NCBI GenBank assembly: GCA_013001965.1
Contig: JABDLA010000096.1
Span: forward strand, 1-43,574
Direction of reading: 5' to 3'
DNA length: 43,574 nucleotides
Source: Flavobacteriaceae bacterium
GTDB taxonomy: Bacteria; Bacteroidota; Bacteroidia; Flavobacteriales; Flavobacteriaceae
The translations under genes and the position numbers were made by a program. Every line of letters starts with the position of its first letter. The first letter of the stretch is position 1. A model generated the notes under the pieces. That model was given only the letters and a program-made list of their open reading frames with translations. It was not told the origin of the DNA and searched no databases. Positions 27,586 through 37,685 of this stretch are shown here, in pieces.

Positions 27586-28416
27586 TCAAACAGCCAACTC
27601 TTCAAGAATCTCCTGACTAAACAATTGCAGATGTTTTGGCAATAAATTGTCCTTTGGCAAAACCGCTAGATATCGGTCATTGTTTGTGGTATATACCAAT
27701 TTAAAGGACGGCTTATATTCGCCCAGTGTCGTAATAATTTCATTGATGAAATCATCATGATGTACAAGATCTTTACTTCCTAAATGAAAGACGCCATATT
27801 TATTCCTATTGATGATATAATGTATTTGCTGAGTCACTCGGGTATCGGTGGTGACGTTCATGATTAAATTTGGAAAAATCTCAATGGGCTCGCCCTGCAG
27901 CAATAAATTCTTAATCTCCCTTATGCGTGGTGACTGAGTTCCAAACACCATGGGAAGCCTAAGAATGGCCACTTTACGTTTAGGAAGTTTCGTTAGGATA
28001 TTTTCAATTTTTATTTTGAAATGACCATAAACGCTATTGCTTAAAGTCGTGTCATTTTCATAACTTGGGTATTGGCTGTATGCATCAAAAACATTGGCTG
28101 ATGACAGAAAGATCAATTTAGATTTATTGGTCTTAACATATTCGGCCATATGCTTATGGGCTATAATTTGAGCAGCAAAATCACCCCGAATCGCAGAAAT
28201 TATGATACTTGGTTTGACCGCTTCAAGAATTTCGAAAACATCATCAGTCTCTACATTGTACTGAAAAAAATGAGCGTTTTTCTCAAACTCTTTTTGATTG
28301 TAGCAATAGGTGCCAAAGGTCTTAAAATACGAACAAAGTTCCCTGTAAATGGCATTTCCTAAATACCCACTCGCTCCGAAGATTAAAATTCTATGTTTAC
28401 TTACTCTTTTTTTCAT
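27586..28416 (-). CDS. NAD-dependent epimerase/dTDP-4-dehydrorhamnose reductase-like SDR
   Basis: GASGYLGNAIYREL, FLSSANVFD, YGHFKIKIE, GVFHLGSKDLVHHDDF. Confidence 0.82.
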   Translation of the reverse strand: MKKRVSKHRILIFGASGYLGNAIYRELCSYFKTFGTYCYNQKEFEKNAHFFQYNVETDDVFEILEAVKPSIIISAIRGDFAAQIIAHKHMAEYVKTNKSKLIFLSSANVFDAYSQYPSYENDTTLSNSVYGHFKIKIENILTKLPKRKVAILRLPMVFGTQSPRIREIKNLLLQGEPIEIFPNLIMNVTTDTRVTQQIHYIINRNKYGVFHLGSKDLVHHDDFINEIITTLGEYKPSFKLVYTTNNDRYLAVLPKDNLLPKHLQLFSQEILEELAV

Positions 28417-28441
28417 TCATCAATCTTCAGAACAATTCAAT

Positions 28442-29524
28442 TTAGGCCTTGTAGAAAGGCAATTTGACAATGGTAGCAGGAACGGCATTTTTACGGATCT
28501 GAATATTGATCTTGCTGCCAACATCCGAGAATACAGCAGGTACATAGCCCAATCCGATGCCTTTTCCTAAACTGGGACTCATGGTCCCTGAAGTTACATT
28601 ACCAATTGTTTTTCCCTGGCTATCAACGATATCATAGCCTTGTCTGGGAATACCACGATCATCCAATTCAAATCCAACTAATTTGCGTTCCGGTGTACGG
28701 CGCTTCTCATCTTCAAGTGCTTCACTATTTGTAAAGGCCTTATTAAATTTACAGATCCAACTTAATCCGGCCTCGATAGGAGAGGTGGTGTCATCAATAT
28801 CATTGCCATAAAGACAATAACCCATTTCCAAACGCAAGGTATCTCGGGCAGCTAGGCCAATTGGTTTTATGCCATAATCTTTACCGGCCTCCATCACCTT
28901 GTCCCAAACCTGTTTCACCTCCGAATTCTTGCAGTAGATCTCAAATCCTCCGCTTCCTGTATAACCTGTTGCCGATATGATGACATGTTCAATTCCCGCA
29001 AAATCACCGACCTCAAAATTGTAAAATTTGATCTCAGACAGGTCATGACTTGTCAATGATTGCATGGCTTCAACGGCCTTCGGACCTTGAATTGCGAGCA
29101 GTGAATAATCTTCTGAAAGATCCCGCATTTCGGCTCCAACATCATTTTTGGATGAGATCCAATTCCAATCCTTTTCAATATTACTGGCATTGACCACTAA
29201 TAAATAGGTATCGTCCTTAACCCTGTATATAATGAGATCGTCTACAATGCCACCATCATCATTAGGCAAACAACTGTATTGTGCTTTGCCTATTGTCAGT
29301 TTTGATGCATCATTGCTGCTCACCTTTTGAATGAGGTTCAAAGCATTTGGTCCTTCGATTAAAAATTCACCCATATGCGATACATCAAAAACGCCAACAC
29401 TCTTTCTAACAGTTTCGTGTTCAATGGTGACACCTTCATATTGAACTGGCATATTATATCCTGCAAATGGTACCATTTTTGCACCAAGTGCTTCATGTGT
29501 TGATGATAAGGCCGTATTTTTCAT
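28442..29524 (-). CDS. gcvT: Glycine cleavage system aminomethyltransferase
   Basis: [60 protein letters not shown]. Confidence 0.96.
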   Translation of the reverse strand: MKNTALSSTHEALGAKMVPFAGYNMPVQYEGVTIEHETVRKSVGVFDVSHMGEFLIEGPNALNLIQKVSSNDASKLTIGKAQYSCLPNDDGGIVDDLIIYRVKDDTYLLVVNASNIEKDWNWISSKNDVGAEMRDLSEDYSLLAIQGPKAVEAMQSLTSHDLSEIKFYNFEVGDFAGIEHVIISATGYTGSGGFEIYCKNSEVKQVWDKVMEAGKDYGIKPIGLAARDTLRLEMGYCLYGNDIDDTTSPIEAGLSWICKFNKAFTNSEALEDEKRRTPERKLVGFELDDRGIPRQGYDIVDSQGKTIGNVTSGTMSPSLGKGIGLGYVPAVFSDVGSKINIQIRKNAVPATIVKLPFYKA

Positions 29525-29656
29525 GCGATTCCAGTTTGAATTCTAAAGGGCAAAACTACGTAAATTTTGATTGATTTTGTTTATAAAAGTTCTGTTAAAA
29601 GTCAATTCACATTAAGTTTAATTATGTATTTTCATCAGCGATAAAAAATCGTTACA

Positions 29657-31144
29657 ATGAGAGTTAAATTTTCAATATTATTATCACTGTTTTTTGTTTT
29701 GGCTGTCTTTGCCCAGGAAGGCTTACCAACCGATTATCTTTCCTCTGAATTTCATAAAAATAGACGCGAAGCGCTTCGGCAAAAAATGCCTGAAAATAGC
29801 GTTGCCGTGTTTTTTGCCAATCCGGTTAGAAATCGTGCAAATGATGTTGATTATGTGTACCATCAGGATCCAAATTTTTACTATTTGACAGGTTATAAAG
29901 AACCGCATGCTGTACTCCTGATTTTTTCAGACATGCAAACCGATGACAATGGGAACGCTTTTAACGAAATTGTATACGCCCAGGAACGTAATGAATTGTG
30001 GGAGATGTGGACAGGACGCAGACTTGGAGCAGAAGGTGTTAAAAAAGAATTGGGATTTGAGGTGGCCTTTAAGGGTGCTGAATTCTTAAATTCCGGAATC
30101 GATTTTATGGCCTTTGATAAGGTGATGTTTAATGATTTCAGGGATGATTATCGTGACTCCGGAAGGAATACGGCCGACCTATTTGACCTTATTAAATCGT
30201 TTAAGACCCAGGTTGGGTATTATGTAGAAGCATCCAGCGTTAATGTCACGAACGATAACCAGATCGATCAAAATAAGGAAGGGGCTGTCCCCTTGCAGCG
30301 TGCAAAAATAGATACCCAAACGCTCAATAAATTTATGGGCGAATTACGCCAGATAAAAACCCCTGAGGAAATGAAATTGCTAACCAAGGCAATTCGTATT
30401 TCGGCCCAGGGCCAGATTGAGGTCATGAAGGCGATGCATCCGGGCATGTCGGAAACAGAACTACAAGGGATTCATGAATACGTCTATAAAAAATACGGCA
30501 GTGAATATGAAGGTTATCCTTCCATAGTAGGAGCTGGAAATAATGGCTGTGTTTTACATTATATAGAAAACACAAAAACCAAAGTTGAGAATGATTTGGT
30601 ACTCATGGATTTGGGTGCCGAATATCATGGTTATACAGCCGATGTCACACGAACCATTCCTGCGAATGGCAAATTCAATCCTGAGCAAAAGGCGATTTAT
30701 GACCTGGTTTATGAAGCACAGGAAGCAGGTATCGCAGCTGCCATTGTTGGTAACAACGGAGGTTCGACCCACAATGCTGCTAAAGAAGTGATCAATGAAG
30801 GATTGGTGAGGCTCGGAATAATTAAATCGGTTGACGAAAGACATATGTACTTTCCACATGGTACGTCCCATCATATTGGTCTTGATGTCCATGACCTCAA
30901 TACACGGGGGAACTATGAAGCCAATATGGTCATTACAGTCGAGCCCGGAATTTATATTCCTGACGGAAGTCCCTGTGATGAAAAATGGTGGGGAATCGCT
31001 GTTCGTATTGAAGACGATATATTAATTACTGACAACGGCCCTGTAAATCTTTCGGCCGAAGCACCGCGTAAATCAGATGAGATCGAAGCGATGATGAAAA
31101 AGAAAAGCGCTTTGGATAATTTTAAGCTGCCAAAGCTGGATTAA
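29657..31144 (+). CDS. Secreted aminopeptidase P family (Xaa-Pro) metallopeptidase
   Basis: Signal peptide; LMDLGAEYHGYTADVTRTIPANGKF, HGTSHHIGLDVHD, VEPGIYIP. Confidence 0.92.
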   Translation: MRVKFSILLSLFFVLAVFAQEGLPTDYLSSEFHKNRREALRQKMPENSVAVFFANPVRNRANDVDYVYHQDPNFYYLTGYKEPHAVLLIFSDMQTDDNGNAFNEIVYAQERNELWEMWTGRRLGAEGVKKELGFEVAFKGAEFLNSGIDFMAFDKVMFNDFRDDYRDSGRNTADLFDLIKSFKTQVGYYVEASSVNVTNDNQIDQNKEGAVPLQRAKIDTQTLNKFMGELRQIKTPEEMKLLTKAIRISAQGQIEVMKAMHPGMSETELQGIHEYVYKKYGSEYEGYPSIVGAGNNGCVLHYIENTKTKVENDLVLMDLGAEYHGYTADVTRTIPANGKFNPEQKAIYDLVYEAQEAGIAAAIVGNNGGSTHNAAKEVINEGLVRLGIIKSVDERHMYFPHGTSHHIGLDVHDLNTRGNYEANMVITVEPGIYIPDGSPCDEKWWGIAVRIEDDILITDNGPVNLSAEAPRKSDEIEAMMKKKSALDNFKLPKLD

Positions 31145-32436
31145 GTTTTCAGTAAGAAGGCCTTTAACCCCTCATAGTTCTGAATGGGAATTGCTGATTT
31201 TTTCTTGCCCATAACCGATTGAATTTGTGCAGGCAGTTCGATTTTTTTCTGAATAACCTTTTCAACAACGTCTAAAAATTTTGTAGGATGCGCTGTTTCT
31301 AAAAACACACAGTGCGCATCAGGATGATTCTCCAAATAAGATTTAGCGCCTAAATAACCCACAGCGCCATGAGGGTCGGCTACATAATTATAATTATTGT
31401 AGATCTCCAGCATGGCCGAGCGAGTTTCTGCATCAGTGAAACTATAGGATGACAAATTCTCTTTTAAACGGTCAAAATCGTGTTGGTATATTTCCAGGAT
31501 CCGAACAAAATTACTGGGATCGCCAACATCCATAGCATTGCTAATGGTTTGCACCGAAGGTCTTGGCTCATATGAATTGCTCTTTAAAAAATCAGTCACA
31601 ACCTTATTCGCATTATTAGCTGCAATAAAAGTGTTAACTGGCAATCCTAGTTGCTGCGCCATCATGCCAGCGCAAATGTTCCCGAAATTTCCGCTGGGAA
31701 CAGAAAACACAATTTTATCATGGGAAACCTTTAATCTCTTGTAGGCAAAAAAGAAATAAAACATTTGAGGTAACCAACGGGCTACGTTAATGGAGTTAGC
31801 CGATGTGAGTTGCAATTTTGATGTGAGTTCATGATCAAGAAAGGCACGTTTCACCATGTATTGGCAATCATCAAAAACGCCATCAACTTCAAGGGCCGTA
31901 ATATTTTGCCCCAACGTTGTTAATTGTTTTTCCTGGATCTCACTTACTTTAGCGCTGGGATAGAGAATAACTACATCAACACCTTTAACACCAAGAAAGC
32001 CATGAGCCACAGCACCACCGGTATCGCCTGAAGTAGCAACTAAAACTGTGATTTTTTCAGAATTATTTTGATTAAAATATCCTAAACAGCGGGCCATAAA
32101 TCTTGCACCAACATCTTTGAAGGCCATGGTGGGACCGTGATAAAGTTCCAAAACAGATATAGAATCATTTAAAGCAATAACAGGAAAATCAAAGGAGAGT
32201 GTATCTTCAATGATCTGTCGTAATTCTTTCTCCGGAATTTCCGGAAAAACAAATTGTTTAATGACTTCAAAAGCAATTTCTGTATCCGATAACTGATCAA
32301 TAGTGTCGAAAAATGATTTTGGCAATGGTTGGATCGATTTTGGAAAATACAATCCTTTATCAGGGGCCAGTCCTTTGATGACAGCATTTTTAAAGGAGCT
32401 GTCCGGGGCTTGTTTATTTAAACTGAAATAGTGCAT
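31141..32436 (-). CDS. thrC: Threonine synthase
   Basis: YHGPTMAFKDVGARFMAR, VATSGDTGGAVAHGF, ADPHGAVGYLG. Confidence 0.96.
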   Translation of the reverse strand: MHYFSLNKQAPDSSFKNAVIKGLAPDKGLYFPKSIQPLPKSFFDTIDQLSDTEIAFEVIKQFVFPEIPEKELRQIIEDTLSFDFPVIALNDSISVLELYHGPTMAFKDVGARFMARCLGYFNQNNSEKITVLVATSGDTGGAVAHGFLGVKGVDVVILYPSAKVSEIQEKQLTTLGQNITALEVDGVFDDCQYMVKRAFLDHELTSKLQLTSANSINVARWLPQMFYFFFAYKRLKVSHDKIVFSVPSGNFGNICAGMMAQQLGLPVNTFIAANNANKVVTDFLKSNSYEPRPSVQTISNAMDVGDPSNFVRILEIYQHDFDRLKENLSSYSFTDAETRSAMLEIYNNYNYVADPHGAVGYLGAKSYLENHPDAHCVFLETAHPTKFLDVVEKVIQKKIELPAQIQSVMGKKKSAIPIQNYEGLKAFLLKT

Positions 32437-32443
32437 ACATCAA

Positions 32444-33373
32444 TTAGCTTGACAAAATTTTAATGCCTTCGGTATTGATCGTCGAGACATAAGTTTGAAA
32501 TTCGATCTCTGATTTTGAATAAGCGTTTCTCATGGCCTGTTCAACTTCTTTAGCTTTGTGCTGTCCTTTGCTCAATGCAAAGATGGATGGCCCGGAACCT
32601 GAAATAGAACCACCTAATGCACCTGCATTATGTGACGCCAGCATGACTTCATTAAAGTAAGGGATAAGCTTGCTGCGATAAGGCTCTACAATAATATCCT
32701 GTAATGAATGGCAGATCAGATCGTAATCTTCAGTATGTAAGGCATGAACCAAACTTCCAAGGTTAGCCCATTGTTTGATCGCATCTTTCAAGGGAACCAT
32801 TTCAGGAAGAATAGCTCGTGAATCGGCAGTTTTAATTTCGATCTGTGGATGAAGGATCGTTGCATAAAGTTCTTTAGGTGTTGGGATCGAAATGATCTCA
32901 AGAGGATCGATGCCTTTTACCAATGTAAAACCACCAAAAAGTACCGGAGCAATATTATCGGCATGTTCGCCCTGGCTGGCAAGGGCTTCTCCTTTCATCG
33001 CAAAACGGGTAAGCTCGGTTTTGTTATATGGCGAATTCAATAACGCATTTAATGCAAATACACTTCCGGCAGCACTTGCTGAACTACTGCCAATACCACT
33101 GCCTGGTTTTATGCCTTTATAGATCTCAATTTCAAATCCACAGTCCGGTTGGGCATCTTCATAAAGGGCCAAGGCACTGACGCCAGCAACATTTTTATCT
33201 ATATCGAAAGGCAGATCATGACCTTCTATCTTAGTAATTTTTAATCCTTTTTCCGTTGTTTTTCTAACCACCATTTCATCGCCAACACTATCCAAACAGA
33301 AACCAAGGACATCATAGCCACAGGCCACATTGGCAACAGTTCCAGGAGAAAATATTTTAATTTCGTTCTTCAT
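32444..33373 (-). CDS. thrB: Homoserine kinase
   Basis: FSPGTVANVACGYDVLGFCLD, KPGSGIGSSSASAAGSVFALN, GGSISGSGPSIFAL. Confidence 0.96.
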   Translation of the reverse strand: MKNEIKIFSPGTVANVACGYDVLGFCLDSVGDEMVVRKTTEKGLKITKIEGHDLPFDIDKNVAGVSALALYEDAQPDCGFEIEIYKGIKPGSGIGSSSASAAGSVFALNALLNSPYNKTELTRFAMKGEALASQGEHADNIAPVLFGGFTLVKGIDPLEIISIPTPKELYATILHPQIEIKTADSRAILPEMVPLKDAIKQWANLGSLVHALHTEDYDLICHSLQDIIVEPYRSKLIPYFNEVMLASHNAGALGGSISGSGPSIFALSKGQHKAKEVEQAMRNAYSKSEIEFQTYVSTINTEGIKILSS

Positions 33374-33374
33374 A

Positions 33375-35825
33375 TTAATTATTGGCTACACGCATAATAT
33401 CTGCAAATAAACCGGAAGCAGTCACATCTGCACCGGCTCCGGCTCCTTTAATTATTAGTGGTTGTTCTGCATACCTGTCGGTGTAAAACATAACAATATT
33501 ATCTTTTCCTTCTAAATTATAAAAGGGATGACCTGGCGGAATTTCCTCCAATCCAACTTTAGCATTACCTGCACTATATTCGGCAACAAATTTTAACTGA
33601 CAGTTATTTTTTTCTGCCGATGCATATAATTCCTGATAATAAGATTCATCTGCGATCAGCGTTTCATAAAAGGCTTCAACCGAATCGGCCTTCAGAGCAG
33701 CTTCAGTTAAAAAACCTTCACAATGAATATCTTTTAGATTCATGGCGACACCGCTTTCCCTGGCCAGGATCAAAATTTTTCGGGCCACATCAATACCGCT
33801 CAAATCTATTCTTGGATCGGGTTCGGTATAGCCTTCTTCCTGTGCCTGTTTCACCACGTAATGAAACCTGGTCTTATCACTAAAATTATTAAATACAAAA
33901 TTCAAACTCCCCGATAAAACCGCTTTTATGGTATTGATGCGATCTCCGGAGGTTATTAAATGATTAAGCGTATCAATTATGGGCAATCCGGCACCAACAT
34001 TGGTTTCGAATAAAAAAGGCGCATTATATTTCCGTGACAGTTGTTTGAGTTCCAGGTAGTGTTCATAGTCACTTGAACAGGCAATTTTATTACAGGCAAT
34101 GACCGAAATACTCTCCTGAATATATTTCGAGTAAAAATTAGAAACTTCTTCATTGGCGGTCACATCTACAAAAACCGAATTTCGCAAGTTGAATAATTTT
34201 ACCCGTTCAAAGAAGCCTTGCAGTGAAGCCTGATCTCCATTGGCCAAATCGGCCTTCCAGCTTTTTAAAGATAGTCCGTCGTCATTAAAGATCATCGTCC
34301 TGGAATTGGATAAGCCAATCACTCTTAAATTTATTTTAAAGTTGTCCTTAACAAATTTTTTCTGCTTACTAATTTGCTCGATGAGGCGTTCACCAACATT
34401 GCCGACTCCTGTAATGAACAAATTAACCTGTATTGTTTTAACTTCAAAAAAGCGTTCGTGGAGTACATTAAGGGCCTTCTTGACATCCTTTCGGTCAATG
34501 ACAGCCGAGATATTTCGCTCGGAGGCTCCTTGCGCAATAGCCCGAATGTTGACGTTGTTTTTTCCCAGGGCACTAAACATCTTTCCGCTAAGGCCCTGAA
34601 GATTTTTCATGTTATTACCTACTGTGGCTACAATTGATAATCCATCTTCAACGATGATGGGATCAAGTTTATGGAGTGCGATCTCATTTTCAAAGGTTTT
34701 ATTTATAGCTTGCTCAGCATTTTCAGCATCAGCTTCAGTGATGCCAAAGCATATGGAATGCTCTGATGATGCCTGAGTAATGAGGATCACATTGATCTTT
34801 TCCTGTGCAAGTGTTTCGAATAGCCGTTTGCTAAAGCCGGGAATTCCAACCATGCCGTTACCTTGTAGTGTGAGCAAGGCAATGTCATTGATGTTACTGA
34901 TCCCTTTCACAATAGCATCGGCTCCATTTTCAGATGTCTCTGTAATGAGTGTTCCTTCATCGTCGGGCGACATAGTATTTTTTATGGCGATCGGGATATG
35001 CTTATCAAGAACGGGTTGTATGGTTGGTGGATATAGAACTTTCGCACCAAAATGCGATAATTCAACAGCTTCCTGATAGGTAATTCTTCGGATGGGTTTC
35101 GCCTGCTTTACTAGTTTCGGATTCGTTGTGAACATGCCGCTAACGTCGGTCCAGATCTGCAATTCATCAGCCTCAAGTGCGGCTGCAAGAATGGCGGCCG
35201 TATAATCGGAGCCGCCTCTGCCCAGGGTGGTTATTTCGCCTTTTTCCGAAGTGGAAATAAATCCGGGAAATAGGCTGACCTTATGATCATGCTCATTAAA
35301 AAAAGCACGAATGTTTTCCTCAGTCATTTTGAAATTAACAACGGCATTGGTATAATTGGTATCGGTTTTAATGAGGTCCTGCGAATTTTTCAGGACGGCA
35401 TCAACACCGTTCGACTTTAGTGCTTCATATATGATCTTAGATGAAAGTAACTCTCCAAAACTCAGTAATTTATCCGTTATTTTTGGCGATAACTCGTTCG
35501 TGAGAAATAGTCCGTCAAGCAATTGTTTTAGTGCAGATAGATGCTTTGAAACGGCTTCCTCTACTTCAGTACGGCTTTCACTACTTATAAGTTCTTTCAC
35601 CATATTGATATGGATCGTTCTTATATTTTCATATCCATTATTGTAAGCGGCATTCTTCTGAACGGCCAACTCTGCAACATCCAGTAATTTATCAGTTATA
35701 CCTCCAACGGCAGAAACAACGACCACCAGTCGATCCTGATCAGATCGATCTTTTAATATTTGAATAACCTTATTGATGTTTTCAACAGAACCAACAGAGG
35801 TGCCGCCAAACTTTAGAACCTTCAT
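33375..35825 (-). CDS. thrA: Bifunctional aspartokinase/homoserine dehydrogenase
   Basis: MKVLKFGGTSVGSVENI, GRGGSDYTAAILAAAL, C-terminal homoserine dehydrogenase (VLSGSLNFVFNNF, EEGYTEPDPRIDLSGIDVARK). Track start 35849 is GTG; ATG at 35825. Confidence 0.96.
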   Translation of the reverse strand: MKVLKFGGTSVGSVENINKVIQILKDRSDQDRLVVVVSAVGGITDKLLDVAELAVQKNAAYNNGYENIRTIHINMVKELISSESRTEVEEAVSKHLSALKQLLDGLFLTNELSPKITDKLLSFGELLSSKIIYEALKSNGVDAVLKNSQDLIKTDTNYTNAVVNFKMTEENIRAFFNEHDHKVSLFPGFISTSEKGEITTLGRGGSDYTAAILAAALEADELQIWTDVSGMFTTNPKLVKQAKPIRRITYQEAVELSHFGAKVLYPPTIQPVLDKHIPIAIKNTMSPDDEGTLITETSENGADAIVKGISNINDIALLTLQGNGMVGIPGFSKRLFETLAQEKINVILITQASSEHSICFGITEADAENAEQAINKTFENEIALHKLDPIIVEDGLSIVATVGNNMKNLQGLSGKMFSALGKNNVNIRAIAQGASERNISAVIDRKDVKKALNVLHERFFEVKTIQVNLFITGVGNVGERLIEQISKQKKFVKDNFKINLRVIGLSNSRTMIFNDDGLSLKSWKADLANGDQASLQGFFERVKLFNLRNSVFVDVTANEEVSNFYSKYIQESISVIACNKIACSSDYEHYLELKQLSRKYNAPFLFETNVGAGLPIIDTLNHLITSGDRINTIKAVLSGSLNFVFNNFSDKTRFHYVVKQAQEEGYTEPDPRIDLSGIDVARKILILARESGVAMNLKDIHCEGFLTEAALKADSVEAFYETLIADESYYQELYASAEKNNCQLKFVAEYSAGNAKVGLEEIPPGHPFYNLEGKDNIVMFYTDRYAEQPLIIKGAGAGADVTASGLFADIMRVANN

Positions 35826-35899
35826 TCCCGATGAATTAGATGTTTGCACTTAAACGTTTGCAGTTTTAACTGTATAATATTGACGAAGAACTATAACTA

Positions 35900-35917
35900 A
35901 CAACCCTAACGGGTTGT
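35900..35917 (-). promoter_or_regulatory. Attenuator-like hairpin at the end of the thr leader peptide
   Basis: Minus strand ACAACCC-GTTA-GGGTTGT perfect 7-bp stem; a second upstream ACAACC (35921..35926 on +) competes for the same GGTTGT. Confidence 0.55.
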
Positions 35918-36001
35918 CTCGGTTGTAAATGTACCAAAAACAGAACTGTTTCCTAAAAGGAAAGAGGGAAAAGTTCCTATATTTTGTTTTAATAGATGCA
36001 T
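35906..36001 (-). CDS. Candidate threonine leader peptide, 31 aa
   Basis: MHLLKQNIGTFPSFLLGNSSVFGTFTTETTR*: 5 of the last 8 residues are Thr; 80 nt upstream of the thrA ATG; preceded by TACATTTG. Confidence 0.65.
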   Translation of the reverse strand: MHLLKQNIGTFPSFLLGNSSVFGTFTTETTR

Positions 36002-36018
36002 TTGGTCACTATACGTAC

Positions 36019-36026
36019 CAAATGTA
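36019..36026 (-). promoter_or_regulatory. Bacteroidota-type -7 element (TACATTTG) for the thr operon
   Basis: CAAATGTA on +, exact TAnnTTTG on minus; predicted TSS about 10 nt before the leader ATG. No convincing TTG -33 box. Confidence 0.5.
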
Positions 36027-36065
36027 TTATTTTTATAACCGTCAGAAAAAAAATTCTATAAGGAG

Positions 36066-37634
36066 ATGAAAATATTCGCCAAGGAGCAAATTTATGCGGG
36101 AGATAAATTAACAGCCGAGAAGCAAGGCATAACATCAACCGAGTTGATGGAGCGTGCCGGGACTCAGATCTTTAATTGGCTGCATGCCCGTATGCAGGGC
36201 GCCCAGGTACCCATTCATGTCTTCTGCGGAATCGGGAATAATGGGGGCGACGGTTTAGTGATCTCACGTCATCTCATAACGCACGGTTATAATGTCATAA
36301 CCTATGTTATTAATTGCAGTGATAAGCGTTCTAAGGATTTTCTGGTGAACTATGATCGCATTAAAACCGTAACTAAAAAATGGCCTATACTTTTATCTTG
36401 TAGTGAAGATTTTCCGGCCATTCATCAGGATGATATTATCGTTGACGCAATTTTTGGTATTGGATTAAACCGACCTGCCGATGATTGGGTGAAGGCCCTC
36501 TTTCAACATTTCAGGACCTCAAAAGCATTTACCTTGTCCATTGACATGCCTTCTGGATTATATGCCGATAAGGTTCCTGAAGATGAAAATGGAGTCGTTT
36601 GGGCCAATCATACCTTGAGTTTTGCCTCACCCAAATTGGTTTTCTTTTTACCGGATACAGCGCGATTTACACAGCAATGGGAATTGATCGATATTGGATT
36701 GGACCAGGAATATTTAATGACGACCAATACCGAAGCTGAGCTCATAGGAAAATTTGAAGTCCTTCCATTTTATAAACCGCGACAAAAATATTCACACAAG
36801 GGTGATTACGGCCATAGTGTGATCATTGGCGGGAGTTATGGAAAAATTGGGGCCGTTTGTCTGACAAGCAGGGCAGCACTGTCAACTGGAGCCGGCCTGG
36901 TTTCAACCTATGTCCCAAAATGCGGCTATGATATAATACAAACCAATTTACCGGAGGCCATGGTGATCACCGATCAGGCTGATGATAGAATCACCAACAT
37001 TCACTATGAACTCGAACCAACTGTGGTTGGTTTAGGTATCGGACTTGGCACCGATTCAAAAACCATACAGGCATTAGAGTCATTTTTAAAGACCAATAAG
37101 TCTCCACTCGTGATCGATGCCGACGGTATCAATATATTAGCAAAGAAAAAAGAACTATTAAAATTATTAGCACCTCAAACCATATTGACACCGCATCCAA
37201 AGGAACTGGAACGTTTGATCGGTAAATGGGATGATGATTTCGATAAACTAAAGAAGACCAAAGCACTTTCAAAAAAATACGATTTGATCATTGTTATAAA
37301 GGGTGCAAATTCAATTACCGTTGCCAAAGAGCAGCTTTTTATTAATTCAACGGGGAATCCGGGTATGGCAACAGCAGGCAGTGGTGATGTATTGACCGGG
37401 ATTATTACAGGCCTTATTAGCCAGGGATATGACCCGGTTATGGCAACTATCTTTGGCGCATACCTTCATGGAAGGGCAGGAGATATGGCCGTTCAGGTCA
37501 TGGGCTATGAAGGCCTACTTGCAAGTCATATCATTAATTATATAGGTGAAGCCTTTAAGGATCTGTTTAAGCGACCTGAACAAACACAAGTTGAAGAACC
37601 TCAGGAAGAAGAAACCAAGGCTGAAGAGCGGTAA
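36066..37634 (+). CDS. nnr: Bifunctional NAD(P)H-hydrate repair enzyme (epimerase plus ADP-dependent dehydratase)
   Basis: ELMERAGTQIFNWL, GIGNNGGDGLVISRHL, HKGDYGHSVIIGGSYGKIGA, NPGMATAGSGDVLTGII. Confidence 0.95.
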   Translation: MKIFAKEQIYAGDKLTAEKQGITSTELMERAGTQIFNWLHARMQGAQVPIHVFCGIGNNGGDGLVISRHLITHGYNVITYVINCSDKRSKDFLVNYDRIKTVTKKWPILLSCSEDFPAIHQDDIIVDAIFGIGLNRPADDWVKALFQHFRTSKAFTLSIDMPSGLYADKVPEDENGVVWANHTLSFASPKLVFFLPDTARFTQQWELIDIGLDQEYLMTTNTEAELIGKFEVLPFYKPRQKYSHKGDYGHSVIIGGSYGKIGAVCLTSRAALSTGAGLVSTYVPKCGYDIIQTNLPEAMVITDQADDRITNIHYELEPTVVGLGIGLGTDSKTIQALESFLKTNKSPLVIDADGINILAKKKELLKLLAPQTILTPHPKELERLIGKWDDDFDKLKKTKALSKKYDLIIVIKGANSITVAKEQLFINSTGNPGMATAGSGDVLTGIITGLISQGYDPVMATIFGAYLHGRAGDMAVQVMGYEGLLASHIINYIGEAFKDLFKRPEQTQVEEPQEEETKAEER

Positions 37635-37685
37635 TAAAAAAAAGCCATCCGAAGACAGCCCTTTTTTAAAAAAACACTTAATATA

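Noticed and set aside
37635-37680. Possible terminator after nnr (AAAAAAAAGCCATCCGAAGACAGCCCTTTTTT)
   Set aside because: The GC core does not pair well; only the A/T tracts are complementary, so I did not call it.
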